The notes under the pieces were generated by a model. It was not told the origin of the DNA. It saw only the letters and a list, made by a program, of their open reading frames with translations, and made no database searches. Below, one piece after another: positions 25,460 to 34,795 of a stretch of DNA of 64,000 nt (position 1 is the stretch's first letter; the number at the start of each line of letters is the position of its first letter). This DNA comes from Granulicella arctica (GTDB taxonomy: Bacteria > Acidobacteriota > Terriglobia > Terriglobales > Acidobacteriaceae): positions 372,001-436,000 of the forward strand of contig NZ_JAGTUT010000002.1 in assembly GCF_025685605.1 (NCBI RefSeq), written 5' to 3'. The translations under genes and the position numbers were made by a program.

Positions 25460-26703
25460 TGCCCATCGCCTTCGGCTCTGCAGCCGCACAGTCCCGCATC
25501 GCGCGCCTTGCCGCGCTCACACCCGTTCATCGCGCCTTCCACTGGCTGCATCTCCATCAGCCGCAGCTCAAACAGTGGCAGATTGAGATGACAGCCATCC
25601 CTGCACCCCCCTTCGAAGAAAACATCCGGGCAGCCTGGTTCCTCGACCGATTCACCGCCCTTGGCCTCAATCACATTCACACCGACGGCATCGGCAACGC
25701 CCTCGCAGAGCTCCCCGCGCCTGACGCAGGCGAGTCCTCACCCTGCATCCTTATCTCCGCTCATCTCGATACCGTCTTCCCCCCCGGCACCTTATGCACC
25801 CCAACGGAGCATGAAGGACGCCTGCTCGCCCCGGGCATCTGCGACAACGCCGCTGGTCTCACCGGTCTCCTGGCTATCGCCGCATCCCTCCGCTACGCAA
25901 AGATCACGCCACCCCTCACCATCCTCTTCGCCGCAAATGTAGGCGAGGAAGGTCAAGGTGATCTCCGGGGCATGAAGCACCTCTTCGAAAACGGGGCCTA
26001 CAAGGGACGAATCGTCTCGGCGATTGCCCTCGAGGGCAGCGGCACGAATGCGGTCGTCACCCGAGCCCTTGGCAGCCGCCGCTTTCGCCTCACCGTAGTC
26101 GGGCCCGGAGGCCACTCCTGGTCAGACGCCGGTACCCCAAATCCCATCCTCATCTTGGGCGAGGTCCTCAAAGCCTTCAGCGAGGTCGATCTTCCGGCAA
26201 ATCCGCGCACAACCCTCAACACGGGCATGATCTCCGGCGGCACATCCATCAACTCGATCCCCGAATCGGCAAGCGCCCTCCTCGATCTCCGCTCGACCGA
26301 TCCCTTGCAGTTGGAGACCATAGAAGCCCGGCTACGTCAGATCTGTGGCCGCTTCGATCCCCGCAAAGACGACACCCGCGAAGCCAGCGCCACTCCCGTA
26401 ACCCTCGAAACCATCGGCGACCGCCCCGCCGGGGAGCTCCCCGACGACTCCCCGCTCCTCCAGACCATCCGCGCCGTGGACCGCCACCTCACCCTCCGCA
26501 CCGAGCCCCGCATTGGCTCAACCGACGCCAACCTGCCCCTCGCCCTTGGCATTCCCGCCGTGGCCATCGGCGCGGGCGGTATCGGCGGCGGCATCCACAC
26601 CCTGCAGGAGTGGTATGACCCCACCGGCCGCGAGATCGCCCTCCGCCGCATCCTTCTCACTCTCCTCGACACTGCCGAAGTCGCCTCCGCCGCCCGCCGC
26701 TGA
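25459..26703 (+). CDS. M20-family metallopeptidase
   Basis: A 414-residue zinc aminopeptidase/deacylase-type protein. Metal-ligand regions are in order: SAHLDTVFPP (His-x-Asp), PGICDNAAGLTGLLAIAA (bridging Asp), NVGEEGQGDLRGMKH (Glu-Glu), ALEGSG, and the late His in GGIGGGIHTLQEWYD. The lid/dimerisation domain (RFRLTVVGPGGHSWSDAG) is present. It probably hydrolyses peptides or acyl-amino acids in the cytoplasm, as no signal peptide is present. It is coupled to truA through a one-base TAATG overlap and followed after 37 nt by an amidohydrolase, forming a plausible truA-M20-amidohydrolase-EamA operon. Confidence 0.88.
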   Translation: MPIAFGSAAAQSRIARLAALTPVHRAFHWLHLHQPQLKQWQIEMTAIPAPPFEENIRAAWFLDRFTALGLNHIHTDGIGNALAELPAPDAGESSPCILISAHLDTVFPPGTLCTPTEHEGRLLAPGICDNAAGLTGLLAIAASLRYAKITPPLTILFAANVGEEGQGDLRGMKHLFENGAYKGRIVSAIALEGSGTNAVVTRALGSRRFRLTVVGPGGHSWSDAGTPNPILILGEVLKAFSEVDLPANPRTTLNTGMISGGTSINSIPESASALLDLRSTDPLQLETIEARLRQICGRFDPRKDDTREASATPVTLETIGDRPAGELPDDSPLLQTIRAVDRHLTLRTEPRIGSTDANLPLALGIPAVAIGAGGIGGGIHTLQEWYDPTGREIALRRILLTLLDTAEVASAARR

Positions 26704-26740
26704 CATCATCTCTGCCCGTACCCTTGGTACACTCCACCTC

Positions 26741-28516
26741 GTGAACCTCTTCCGCACGACACTCCTCGCCGCATCCACTCTCGCTACCGCCGCCTTGCCC
26801 GCCCAGACTGTAGACACCATCTACTTTCACGGCACCATCCTTACCGGAGCCCACCTCCACAAGGACGATCCATCGGCGACCCCGCCCACCGTAACCGCGC
26901 TCGCCATCGCCTCCGGAAAGATCATAGCCACCGGCACCGACGTCGAGATCCTCAAGCTCAAAACGCCGCAGACAAAGCTTATCGACCTTCAAAACGCCTT
27001 CGCCATGCCCGGCTTCAACGATGCCCACACCCACATCGCCAACGCTGGCCAGCAAAAGCTCTCCGCCGACCTCATCGGCACCACCTCGCTAGCCGACATG
27101 CAGGCCCGCATCAAGGCCTACGCCGCCACCACCAAACCCGGCACATGGCTCCGTGGCGGCGGTTGGGACCACACCCTCTGGGCCTCGAAGACCCTTCCCA
27201 CCCGCGCCGATCTCGATGCCGTCACCGCAGGGCACCCCGCCGTCTTCTACCGTGTCGACGGCCACATCGTCATCGCCAACACCGCCGCGCTCGCCGCCGC
27301 CAGCATCATTCCCTCGACCCCCGACCCCGAAGGCGGCAAGATCGACCGCGACGGAGAGGGCACCCCTACCGGCATCGTTCGCGAGATCCCCGCCATCACC
27401 CTCATCGAGCGCAAAATCCCCCCGCTCGATAACGACACACGCCGACGCGCACTCCAACTCTCCATCGCCGACGCCCTCGCCCACGGCGTCACCTCCGTAC
27501 AGGACTTCTCCGAGTGGGACGACTTCCTCGTCCTCGAAGAACTCGAGCACGCCGGCAAACTCAAGCTCCGCGTCAGCGAGTGGCTCGACTTCAACCTGCC
27601 TCTTCCCGTCCTCCAGCAGCGCCGCGCCAGCCACCCCGCCGACGATCCCCTCCTCCACATCGGCATGCTCAAAGCCTTCATGGACGGCTCACTCGGCTCC
27701 CGTACCGCCGCCCTTGAAGAGCCGTACGCCGACGAGCCCGGCAACTCCGGCATCCCGCGCTACGATGAGGACAAGCTCAACCTGATGGCCACTGAGCGTG
27801 CCGCCGCAGGCTTTCAACTCGGCTTCCACGCCATCGGTGACCGCGCCAACGAGATCGCCCTCAACGCCTTTTCCGCCGCCGAGCAGACCGCCGTTCCCGC
27901 CAACCACCCCACGCCGCCCAACCATCCCGACGCCGCTGTCGTTCAGGCAGACTCGCGCGATTACACCGTCGCCGACCTCCGCCTCCGTATCGAGCACGCG
28001 CAAGTCCTCCGCCCCGAAGACTTCGACCGCTTCGCTCGCCTGGGCATTATCGCTTCCATGCAGCCCAGCCATCTCCTCACCGACATGGCGTGGGCCACCG
28101 CCCGTCTCGGGCCCGAGCGCGCAAAATCCGCCTACGCCTGGCACTCCTTCCTCGATCACGGCGTCACCCTCGCCTTCGGAACCGACTACCCAGTCGAATC
28201 CATCAACCCCTTCCGCGGCCTCTACGCCGCCACCACCCGCCAGAACGAGGCCGGTACCCAGACCTTCCAGCCGCAGGAGAAGATCTCCATCCAGGAAGCC
28301 CTATACGCCTACACACAAGCCTCCGCCTATGCAGAGTTCCGCGACCACCAGCTAGGCCGTCTCGAACCCGGCTATCTTGCCGACTTCGTTGTGCTCGACC
28401 ATGACCCCACCACCGCCTCCCCGCACCAGATCCTCTACACCAGGGTCATCCAAACCATCGTCAATGGTGAGAATGTCTACACCGCACCCTCTGCAGGATC
28501 AGGATCAGCCCACTAG
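26741..28516 (+). CDS. Secreted amidohydrolase (amidohydrolase_3/YtcJ-like)
   Basis: A 591-residue protein with a signal peptide from a GTG start (VNLFRTTLLAASTLATAALPAQ). The amidohydrolase superfamily metal motif HxH is in GFNDAHTHIANAG. Further family segments are GTWLRGGGWDHTLW, VFYRVDGHIVIANTAAL, FMDGSLGSRTAAL, LGFHAIGDRANEIAL (His), RIEHAQVL (His) and FGTDYPVESINPF (Asp). YtcJ-like enzymes hydrolyse exocyclic amide or formamide bonds; the substrate here is unknown. The GTG at 26741 is preferred because the upstream frame overlaps the M20 gene. Confidence 0.88.
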   Translation: MNLFRTTLLAASTLATAALPAQTVDTIYFHGTILTGAHLHKDDPSATPPTVTALAIASGKIIATGTDVEILKLKTPQTKLIDLQNAFAMPGFNDAHTHIANAGQQKLSADLIGTTSLADMQARIKAYAATTKPGTWLRGGGWDHTLWASKTLPTRADLDAVTAGHPAVFYRVDGHIVIANTAALAAASIIPSTPDPEGGKIDRDGEGTPTGIVREIPAITLIERKIPPLDNDTRRRALQLSIADALAHGVTSVQDFSEWDDFLVLEELEHAGKLKLRVSEWLDFNLPLPVLQQRRASHPADDPLLHIGMLKAFMDGSLGSRTAALEEPYADEPGNSGIPRYDEDKLNLMATERAAAGFQLGFHAIGDRANEIALNAFSAAEQTAVPANHPTPPNHPDAAVVQADSRDYTVADLRLRIEHAQVLRPEDFDRFARLGIIASMQPSHLLTDMAWATARLGPERAKSAYAWHSFLDHGVTLAFGTDYPVESINPFRGLYAATTRQNEAGTQTFQPQEKISIQEALYAYTQASAYAEFRDHQLGRLEPGYLADFVVLDHDPTTASPHQILYTRVIQTIVNGENVYTAPSAGSGSAH

Positions 28517-29431
28517 ATGCGGCCCAGCACCCTCGCCCATCTGCTCCTCATCGCCGTGGTCGCGGTATGGGGAGCCACGTTCGTCCTCGTTAAAGACGCA
28601 TTCCGCGACATCTCGCCGCTCCTCTTCAACCTGCTCCGCATGGCCTTGGCATTCCTTGCCCTTGCCCTCATCAACCGCCGCGAGTTGCGCACCCTCACCC
28701 GCAAGTCCATCCTCTCCGGCCTCTTCGTTGGAGCCTTCCTCGGAGCGGGCTATCAGTTCCAGACCGCTGGCCTCGCCCGCACCACCCCCGCCAAAGCCGC
28801 ATTCATTACCGGCCTCATCGTCGTCTTCGTTCCCCTCTTCACCATCATCCCCCGGCTTCGTCCAAAGGGGGCCAACGCCCCCGGGCTCGCCACGATCGCC
28901 GGAGCCCTGTTCGCCTTTTCAGGCCTCCTCCTCCTCACCACCCCTGCCGGAACCGCACTCGCCCACATCTTCGCCACCATCGGCCTCGGCGACCTCCTCG
29001 TCCTTCTTTGCGCGCTCGCCTTCGCCGCCCACCTTCTTGCGCTCGCGCGCGCCTCCCTCCACCTCTCCGCGGGCCTGCTCGCCACCCTCCAGATCGGAGC
29101 CGCAACCCTCCTTATGGCCGTCACCCTACCCTTCGACGGCCGACCGGTCCTTCACCTCACCGGAAGACTCGTCTTTGCGCTTGCCATCACCAGCCTGTTC
29201 GCTACTGCCGCCGCCTTCACGATCCAGAGCTACGCCCAGCAGCACCTCTCTCCTTCCCACACCGCCCTCATCCTCACCCTGGAACCCGTCTTCGCCTGGC
29301 TCACCTCCATCCTCATCCTGCACGAGCACCTCGGACCTCGCGCCCTCACCGGAGCGCTCCTGATCCTCATCGGCATCGCCATCATCGAATTGCTCCCCAA
29401 CCGCTCCGCTCCCACACCTATCCCGGCTTAA
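28517..29431 (+). CDS. EamA/DMT-family transporter
   Basis: A 304-residue inner-membrane protein with about ten hydrophobic helices in two EamA repeats: HLLLIAVVAVWGATFVLVKD opens the first and GDLLVLLCALAFAAHLLALA the second, ending in LTLEPVFAWLTSILILHEHLG, the family's conserved region. These carriers export amino acids or other metabolites, and the substrate cannot be told. Its ATG immediately follows the amidohydrolase stop codon, indicating coupling. Confidence 0.9.
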   Translation: MRPSTLAHLLLIAVVAVWGATFVLVKDAFRDISPLLFNLLRMALAFLALALINRRELRTLTRKSILSGLFVGAFLGAGYQFQTAGLARTTPAKAAFITGLIVVFVPLFTIIPRLRPKGANAPGLATIAGALFAFSGLLLLTTPAGTALAHIFATIGLGDLLVLLCALAFAAHLLALARASLHLSAGLLATLQIGAATLLMAVTLPFDGRPVLHLTGRLVFALAITSLFATAAAFTIQSYAQQHLSPSHTALILTLEPVFAWLTSILILHEHLGPRALTGALLILIGIAIIELLPNRSAPTPIPA

Positions 29432-29593
29432 CCCTGTGCATTTCGGCCGGAAATCCTTTGATAAGCTGACACTTTTCCATTCGAAGCACGTCTAACTAAT
29501 TATTTAGTGCCAAGAGCCACAAGCGGCGTCAGTCGAACTTCGCATCTATATACTCACCAGTGTCATGTGTACGACTAGAGGACTGATCGAATA

Positions 29594-31279
29594 ATGGAAA
29601 CGAACACCCCAAAGAAGCCATTGCGCGAGTATCTCCGCAACCGCCGTCTCACCTCCACCTTCGCCCTGTTGGCTACCCTTTCGGTCGGCATTCTTGCCGG
29701 CTCCGTTCTCACCCGCAACGTCAGCGGCAAAGAAGTTCAGGCCATCGACTCCTCGGACGCTCGCCCCATCGTGGTTCCCTCGCCAGTTTCCCTCTCGAAC
29801 GGCTTCTCGCAGATCGTCAAGCAGGTCGGCCCGGCGGTTGTAAACATCAATACCGAGTCCCTTCCCAAGCAGTCCAGCATCAAGACCCTCCCTGGCCGTC
29901 GTCGCGGACTTCCGCAGGGCCACCCCAACACCCCCGGTCAGGGCGGTGGTGACGATCAGCAGGGCGACATGCAGGACTTCTTCAACAAGTTCTTCGGTGG
30001 CCAGAATGGTCAGGGCGGGCAGGGTGATGAGGATGGCGAAGCCGCTGGCAGCGAACGCCGCGCCCTCGGTTCAGGCTTCATCGTCGACTCCCGCGGCTAC
30101 ATCATCACCAACAACCACGTAGTCGACAAAGCGGACAAGATCTTCGTCAAGCTCTCTACTGACCCCGATGGCGGACCCGGCGATGAAGGTCACGTTGCCA
30201 AGGTGATCGGCGTCGACAAGGACACCGACATCGCCGTCATTAAGATTGAGACCAAGGAAGCCCTTCCCACCATCAAGCTCGGCAACTCCGATGGCGCCCA
30301 GGTTGGCGACTGGGTCCTTGCCCTCGGCAGCCCCTTCTCCCTCTCGAAGACTGTCACTGCTGGTATCGTCTCCGCCAAAAACCGCTCCATCGATGAGCCC
30401 GGCGCCGATGGCACCGCCCAGAGCCAGTTTCAGAAGTTCATCCAGACTGACGCTGCGATCAACCCCGGCAACTCCGGTGGCCCGCTTGTTGATCTCGCCG
30501 GCCAGGTCATCGGCATGAATACCGCCATCTACACCCAGTCCATGGGCTCTCAGGGTGTCGGCTTCGCAATGCCGTCGAACATCATTGCCACCGTCTACAA
30601 CATGCTTATCGGACCCGAACATAAGGTCATCCGCGGCTCAATCGGCATCCAGTTCCAGCCGTCCATCTCCTCCGCTGTACAGCGTATGTACGGCTTCCAG
30701 AATGGAGTCATGGTTAGCACGGTCACGCCGAACGCTGGCGCAGCCAAAGCTGGTCTTCAACCGAACGACATCATCGTCTCGATCGACGGGCGCTCCATCA
30801 AGGATGGGGACGACCTCGTAGCCGATATCTCCGCTCGTAAGGTGGATAGCACCGTCAAGCTCGGATTTATCCGCGATGGCAAGCAGCAAACCGCCAACGT
30901 TACGATCACCGACCGCGCCAAACTCTACGCCAATCTGGATAAGGGTGATGCGGACGATAGTGACCAGGCACAGGAGGCCGACGCAGGTCAGGGCAAACTC
31001 GGTATCACCGTCACGGGCGTACCTGCAGCGATGGCTACCAAGCTTGGGGTGAAGGGTGGCGTTGTTGTTACCAGCGTCCGCCCCGGCTCCTTCGCCGACG
31101 AGATCAGTCTCGGCAAGGGCTTCATCATCGTCGCCATCAACAAGAAGCCGGTCAGCGACGAAGCCAGCTATAAGGCAATCGTCACCGGCCTCAAAACGGG
31201 AGACGATGTGGTCTTCGTAGTTCGCTTCCCGACCGGGGCGAACCGCGGCAACAGCTACCTCGGCGGAACCCTCCCATAG
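29594..31279 (+). CDS. DegP/HtrA-type periplasmic serine protease (Do family)
   Basis: A 561-residue protein that degrades or refolds misfolded envelope proteins. A basic N-terminus and one membrane segment (about 20-40) are followed by a trypsin-like domain with His175 (TNNHVVDKAD), Asp212 (DTDIAVIKIE) and Ser294 (INPGNSGGPLVD), and two PDZ domains (from about 360 and 470). A Gly/Gln/Asp-rich loop (about 105-155) replaces the usual LA loop. It stands alone, with its own promoter region upstream and a strong terminator after it. It may be called degP/htrA/degQ; paralogues cannot be distinguished from this view. Confidence 0.93.
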   Translation: METNTPKKPLREYLRNRRLTSTFALLATLSVGILAGSVLTRNVSGKEVQAIDSSDARPIVVPSPVSLSNGFSQIVKQVGPAVVNINTESLPKQSSIKTLPGRRRGLPQGHPNTPGQGGGDDQQGDMQDFFNKFFGGQNGQGGQGDEDGEAAGSERRALGSGFIVDSRGYIITNNHVVDKADKIFVKLSTDPDGGPGDEGHVAKVIGVDKDTDIAVIKIETKEALPTIKLGNSDGAQVGDWVLALGSPFSLSKTVTAGIVSAKNRSIDEPGADGTAQSQFQKFIQTDAAINPGNSGGPLVDLAGQVIGMNTAIYTQSMGSQGVGFAMPSNIIATVYNMLIGPEHKVIRGSIGIQFQPSISSAVQRMYGFQNGVMVSTVTPNAGAAKAGLQPNDIIVSIDGRSIKDGDDLVADISARKVDSTVKLGFIRDGKQQTANVTITDRAKLYANLDKGDADDSDQAQEADAGQGKLGITVTGVPAAMATKLGVKGGVVVTSVRPGSFADEISLGKGFIIVAINKKPVSDEASYKAIVTGLKTGDDVVFVVRFPTGANRGNSYLGGTLP

Positions 31280-31301
31280 CCCGATTGCAGTGAGAACAGA
31301 A

Positions 31302-31328
31302 GGGCGCGAACCTGGTTCGCGCCCCTTT
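31302..31328 (+). terminator. Rho-independent terminator of the DegP-like gene
   Basis: A 9-bp stem (31302-31310 with 31316-31324) with a 5-nt loop is followed by CTTTTA, 22 nt after the stop codon. Confidence 0.85.
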
Positions 31329-31704
31329 TATCGCTTCCAAGCCAACAAAACTGGATTTGTATTGCTCCACCCTCACGGTTTGCACGGTAGAAACTTGACA
31401 GAATCAGCCTCGCACGACCCCACATCTTCGGAATAGTCACCGATTCCGCGGGCCCTGATGCAGACCTAACTTCAATAGAATGAATACTTTCGTACTTCAG
31501 GTACGGGGGGAGGCAGGGGGTGCGATGCCTTAGGCTTGATTCCGAAGATCTTTCGCCAGCATAGTAGTTCTTTCCGGGAATCGATTCAAAATCTGGCAAC
31601 CTTTTCCTATTGCGCACGAGTAGCCGAAGCGATACTCTAAGCACATCGTTGTTGGCTGTCAGACCACTGGTTGATTGATACTGAATTCCGAGGTGCTTCA
31701 CTCT
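31329..31704. other. Intergenic stretch with one AGAATGAATACTTT motif
   Basis: About 375 bases with no credible gene. A GAATGAATACTTT motif at 31478-31490 matches the one at 14096-14108. Confidence 0.4.
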
Positions 31705-32094
31705 ATGCGGTTTGGACGAATCCTTCTTTCCTCATCCCTGATCGTCGCCTCCGCAGTTCCCGCTCTCGCGATGACGCATTCGCGCCGTGGCCCAACTTCG
31801 CCAAAGCTCTTCAACAAGCACACGGCGAAGGTCGCTCATTCCAACTCACAGCGAGCCATCGACGACAGTCGCGCAACAGCAATTCAGACCGCACTCATCT
31901 CGCACGGATATCTCAGCGGCGAAGCAACTGGACATTGGGATAATCAGACGGAAGCCGCAATGCAGAAGATGCAGGCCGACAATGGTTGGCAGACAAAGCT
32001 CATTCCCGACTCTCGCGCCATCATCAAGCTCGGTCTAGGACCAAATCAGGAAGCCGAAGCATCTTCAACAGGCGGCGAAATCAGCACCCGCTAA
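31705..32094 (+). CDS. Secreted small protein with a peptidoglycan-binding-like domain
   Basis: A 129-residue protein with a signal peptide (MRFGRILLSSSLIVASAVPALA) and a mature region whose AIQTALISHGYLSGEATGHWDNQTEAAMQKMQADNG resembles the PG_binding_1 three-helix repeat (xxLxxxGY...G.wd..T..A...fQ.d.G). A wall-associated role is inferred from that resemblance only. The ATG 31705 with an upstream GAGGTG gives a good signal peptide; the frame opens further upstream at a TTG. It converges on kdgA, with a shared bidirectional hairpin between them. Confidence 0.75.
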   Translation: MRFGRILLSSSLIVASAVPALAMTHSRRGPTSPKLFNKHTAKVAHSNSQRAIDDSRATAIQTALISHGYLSGEATGHWDNQTEAAMQKMQADNGWQTKLIPDSRAIIKLGLGPNQEAEASSTGGEISTR

Positions 32095-32113
32095 ACCGAC
32101 CTAAGGAAGTTCC

Positions 32114-32140
32114 GGCCGCAACGACCCCGTCGTTGCGGCC
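32114..32140. terminator. Bidirectional hairpin terminator
   Basis: A perfect 12-bp GC-rich stem (32114-32125 with 32129-32140) with a 3-nt loop, flanked by AAGGAA and TTCCTT, sits between convergent genes and can end transcription from both sides. Confidence 0.85.
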
Positions 32141-32144
32141 TTCC

Positions 32145-32801
32145 TTATGCCTTCTGGCTCTCGCGAAACGCCTTGACGATCGCCAGATACTTACGCGCTG
32201 TCTCCGTTATCAGCTCTGGTTTTCCGTCAGCCATTGCCTTCGCATCCACAAGATCTGCTCCAACACCAAGCGCAAACGAACCAGCAGCCAGAAACTCGGT
32301 CGCAGTATCAAGCGTCACTCCGCCTGTCGGAATCAGTTCAACCTGCGGCAGAGGTGCCTTGATCGACTTGAGATACTTCGCTCCACCCATCGCATTCGCC
32401 GGAAACACCTTGATTACGTCCGCGCCAGCCTCCCAGGCCGTGACGATCTCTGTCGGAGTCAACGCTCCAGGAAGAACAGCAATCGAGTAGCGCTGACACA
32501 TCTCGATCGTCTTCACGTTCAGCGCCGGACTGACGATGAACTTGGCTCCTTCCAGAATGCACATCCGCGCAGTCTCTGGATCGAGCACCGTTCCAGCGCC
32601 GATCAGAATGTCTGGACGTTCCTCCGCAAGCCGACGCATCACATGCATCGCTCCTGGAATCGTCATCGTAATCTCGAGCACCGTCACTCCGCCTGCAGCA
32701 ATCGCTGTCGCCAGCGCAAGCGCCTTCGAGTGCGACTCAGCCCGAAGCACCGGAACAAGTCCGATCTCGCGCAGCGTCTCTAGTATCTGAACCTTATCCA
32801 T
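32145..32801 (-). CDS. kdgA: KDPG/KHG aldolase (2-dehydro-3-deoxy-phosphogluconate aldolase)
   Basis: Cleaves KDPG to pyruvate and glyceraldehyde-3-phosphate, the last step of the uronate branch encoded here. The 218-residue TIM-barrel protein matches the Eda family: GLVPVLRAES, GGVTVLEITMTIPGA (Glu in the active site), LIGAGTVLDPETA, AKFIVSPALN, VLPGALTPTEIVTAWEAGADVIKVFPAN (catalytic Lys in the IKVFP strand) and IPTGGV. It lies 15 nt downstream of kdgK in the same transcript. Confidence 0.93.
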   Translation of the reverse strand: MDKVQILETLREIGLVPVLRAESHSKALALATAIAAGGVTVLEITMTIPGAMHVMRRLAEERPDILIGAGTVLDPETARMCILEGAKFIVSPALNVKTIEMCQRYSIAVLPGALTPTEIVTAWEAGADVIKVFPANAMGGAKYLKSIKAPLPQVELIPTGGVTLDTATEFLAAGSFALGVGADLVDAKAMADGKPELITETARKYLAIVKAFRESQKA

Positions 32802-32816
32802 CGTGATCGATCCCTT

Positions 32817-33926
32817 TCATCGTTGCACCCCAGCAGAACCGCCCTGCATCGCCCGCTCAACCTCAGCCAGCGTACTCATCGAGCTATCGCCTGGAGTTGT
32901 CATCGCCAAAGCACCATGCGCAACACCGCAATCAAGCGCCCATTGCATCCCACGTTCCGCCATCAGGCCATAGATCAGACCAGCCGCAAACGAGTCTCCA
33001 CCGCCAACGCGGTCATAGATCTCCAGGTCGAGAAAGTCCATACTCTGGAAGACCTCGCCAGCAGCCCACGCAAAAGCGGCCCAATCGTTCCGGTTAGCGG
33101 TTCGCGGCCGTCGCGTCGTCGTCGCGATCACCTTGATATCCGGGAACTCGGCTATCGTTCGCCCGACCATCGCCGTATAACTGGCCAGATTATGCCACGG
33201 CGGTCCAGACGACGCATCGCATAACTCCGCAGCAAGATCGCCCTCATGACCGAAGAGCACGTCAACATACGGCGCAAGCTCCCGGTTCACGTCGCAAGCG
33301 CGTTGACGACCACCGTAACTCTTCCACAGCGATGGCCGATAGTTGCAGTCATACGAGACGATTACGCCATGACGCTTCGCAGCTTGCATCGCCTCACGCG
33401 CAACCTCAGGAGCACTCGCCGAAAGAGCACATAGAACACCGCCTGTATGGAACCAGCGAACACCTTCCGTCGCGAAGATTCCGTCCCAATCGACTTGCCC
33501 CGGTTGTAGCTGCGAGATCGGCGTGTGACCACGATCCATCATGCCAAGCGCAGCACGACTGCCGAAGCCACGCTCGAGGAAGTAGATACCATTGCGCGAC
33601 TCGTTCCCAATCCCGTCATAGTCCGACCAGATCAGGTGCGACAGATCGACTCCGCCTTGCAGCATCAGGTCTTCGAGCAGGCGTCCAACGGGATTGTCCG
33701 CAAGCGCCGTAACGATGGAAGTCCGCTGACCGAAGCACCGCCTCAGTCCACGCGCAACGTTGTATTCGCCGCCACCTTCCCAGACACGGAAGTTTCGCGC
33801 ACGCGAAATACGCTCCTCACCGGGATCGAAGCGCAGCATCACCTCGCCAAGGCTGACAAGATCCCATCGACACTCCTCTCGTGAGCGCAACGAGAGTATC
33901 GGCTTCTGGCTTGCTATAGCGGTCAC
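32817..33926 (-). CDS. kdgK: 2-dehydro-3-deoxygluconokinase (PfkB-family sugar kinase)
   Basis: Phosphorylates KDG to KDPG. The body is a PfkB/ribokinase-type kinase: VSLGEVMLRFDPGEERI, EGGGEYNVARGLRRCFG substrate motif, SYDCNYRPSLWK, and the C-terminal catalytic DRVGGGDSFAAGLIYGL (Asp as base). The start is odd. The best Shine-Dalgarno (GAGAGGAG) stands before an ATG at 33867 that is out of frame with the kinase. In-frame options are this GTG, overlapping the kduI stop as TAGTG and with a GGAG 8 nt upstream, or a TTG at 33890. The longer frame to 34040 overlaps kduI and is unlikely. Confidence 0.88.
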   Translation of the reverse strand: MTAIASQKPILSLRSREECRWDLVSLGEVMLRFDPGEERISRARNFRVWEGGGEYNVARGLRRCFGQRTSIVTALADNPVGRLLEDLMLQGGVDLSHLIWSDYDGIGNESRNGIYFLERGFGSRAALGMMDRGHTPISQLQPGQVDWDGIFATEGVRWFHTGGVLCALSASAPEVAREAMQAAKRHGVIVSYDCNYRPSLWKSYGGRQRACDVNRELAPYVDVLFGHEGDLAAELCDASSGPPWHNLASYTAMVGRTIAEFPDIKVIATTTRRPRTANRNDWAAFAWAAGEVFQSMDFLDLEIYDRVGGGDSFAAGLIYGLMAERGMQWALDCGVAHGALAMTTPGDSSMSTLAEVERAMQGGSAGVQR

Positions 33927-34756
33927 TATCGCAACTCCGCAATCGTTACGGGATCCATATCGGTATAAGCCTGATTCTCGCCGCCCATTCCCCAGCAGAA
34001 GGCGTAGTTCTTCGTCCCAACACCTGCGTGTATCGACCATCCTGGCGACACGACGACTTCCCTATCCGCGACCACAAGATGGCTCGTCTCTTGCGGTGGT
34101 CCCATCAGGTGCAGAACGCGATGCGCCGGATCAACGTCAAAGTAGAAGTACACCTCAGAGCGTCGCATGTGTGTATGCGCAGGCATCGTGTTCCAATTGC
34201 TGCCCTCATCGAGCAGGGTAAAGCCCATTACAAGCTGGCAGCTGCGAATCCCTTCCATGTGGATCGCCTTATAGATCGTCCGCTTGTTACAGGTCTCGGT
34301 AGCTCCAAGCGGGAGGCCCTGAAGGTCAGCGAACTTCACCAGTCGAGTCGGATACTCGCTGTGCGCAGGATAGCTTAGAAGGTAGAAACAAGCGGGAGAA
34401 GAAGGATCAACACTGGTAAAGCAGACATTCCTGCTTCCCCGCCCGACGTACATGCAGTCCAGCTTACCGAGCGCGAAGGTCGTTCCGTCCACGATCACCG
34501 AACCTGCACCACCGACGTTCAGCACGCCGAGTTCGCGACGCTCAAGGAAATACTCCGATCGCAGCTCAGGCTCTGTCTCAAGGACTATATCTGACGAAGT
34601 AGGAACAGCCGACCCAATCACCGTTCGGTCGAGGTCAACATAGGCAAACTCGGCTTTGCCCGGCTGAAACATGCCTTCCAGAAGGAAGGTCTCCCGTCGT
34701 TCCGCAGTCGTCATGCGGCTGTACCGCACAGCATCCGCCATCTGGTAAAGCTTCAT
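33926..34756 (-). CDS. kduI: 5-dehydro-4-deoxy-D-glucuronate isomerase
   Basis: KduI interconverts 5-keto-4-deoxyuronate, released from unsaturated uronides of pectin, and 3-deoxy-D-glycero-2,5-hexodiulosonate. The 276-residue cupin-fold enzyme is full length and shows family segments: LEGMFQPGKAEFAYVDLDR, FLERRELGVLNVGGAG, LDCMYVGRGSR, and the Zn-binding MPAHTHMRRSEVYFYFDV with WSIHAGVGTKNYAFCWGMGGEN near the end. It is the first gene of the kduI-kdgK-kdgA operon. Confidence 0.95.
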   Translation of the reverse strand: MKLYQMADAVRYSRMTTAERRETFLLEGMFQPGKAEFAYVDLDRTVIGSAVPTSSDIVLETEPELRSEYFLERRELGVLNVGGAGSVIVDGTTFALGKLDCMYVGRGSRNVCFTSVDPSSPACFYLLSYPAHSEYPTRLVKFADLQGLPLGATETCNKRTIYKAIHMEGIRSCQLVMGFTLLDEGSNWNTMPAHTHMRRSEVYFYFDVDPAHRVLHLMGPPQETSHLVVADREVVVSPGWSIHAGVGTKNYAFCWGMGGENQAYTDMDPVTIAELR

Positions 34757-34795
34757 CGTTCTCCCTAAGTACTGCTTCTACAGTGTCGCAGCAAA

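Noticed and set aside
28377..29363. 328-codon plus-strand open frame
   Set aside because: Ser/Pro-rich shadow overlapping the amidohydrolase end and EamA gene in another frame; no protein family features.
32817..34040. Longer 407-residue kdgK
   Set aside because: The extra N-terminus lies inside kduI and is not kinase-like; the GTG at 33926 is preferred.
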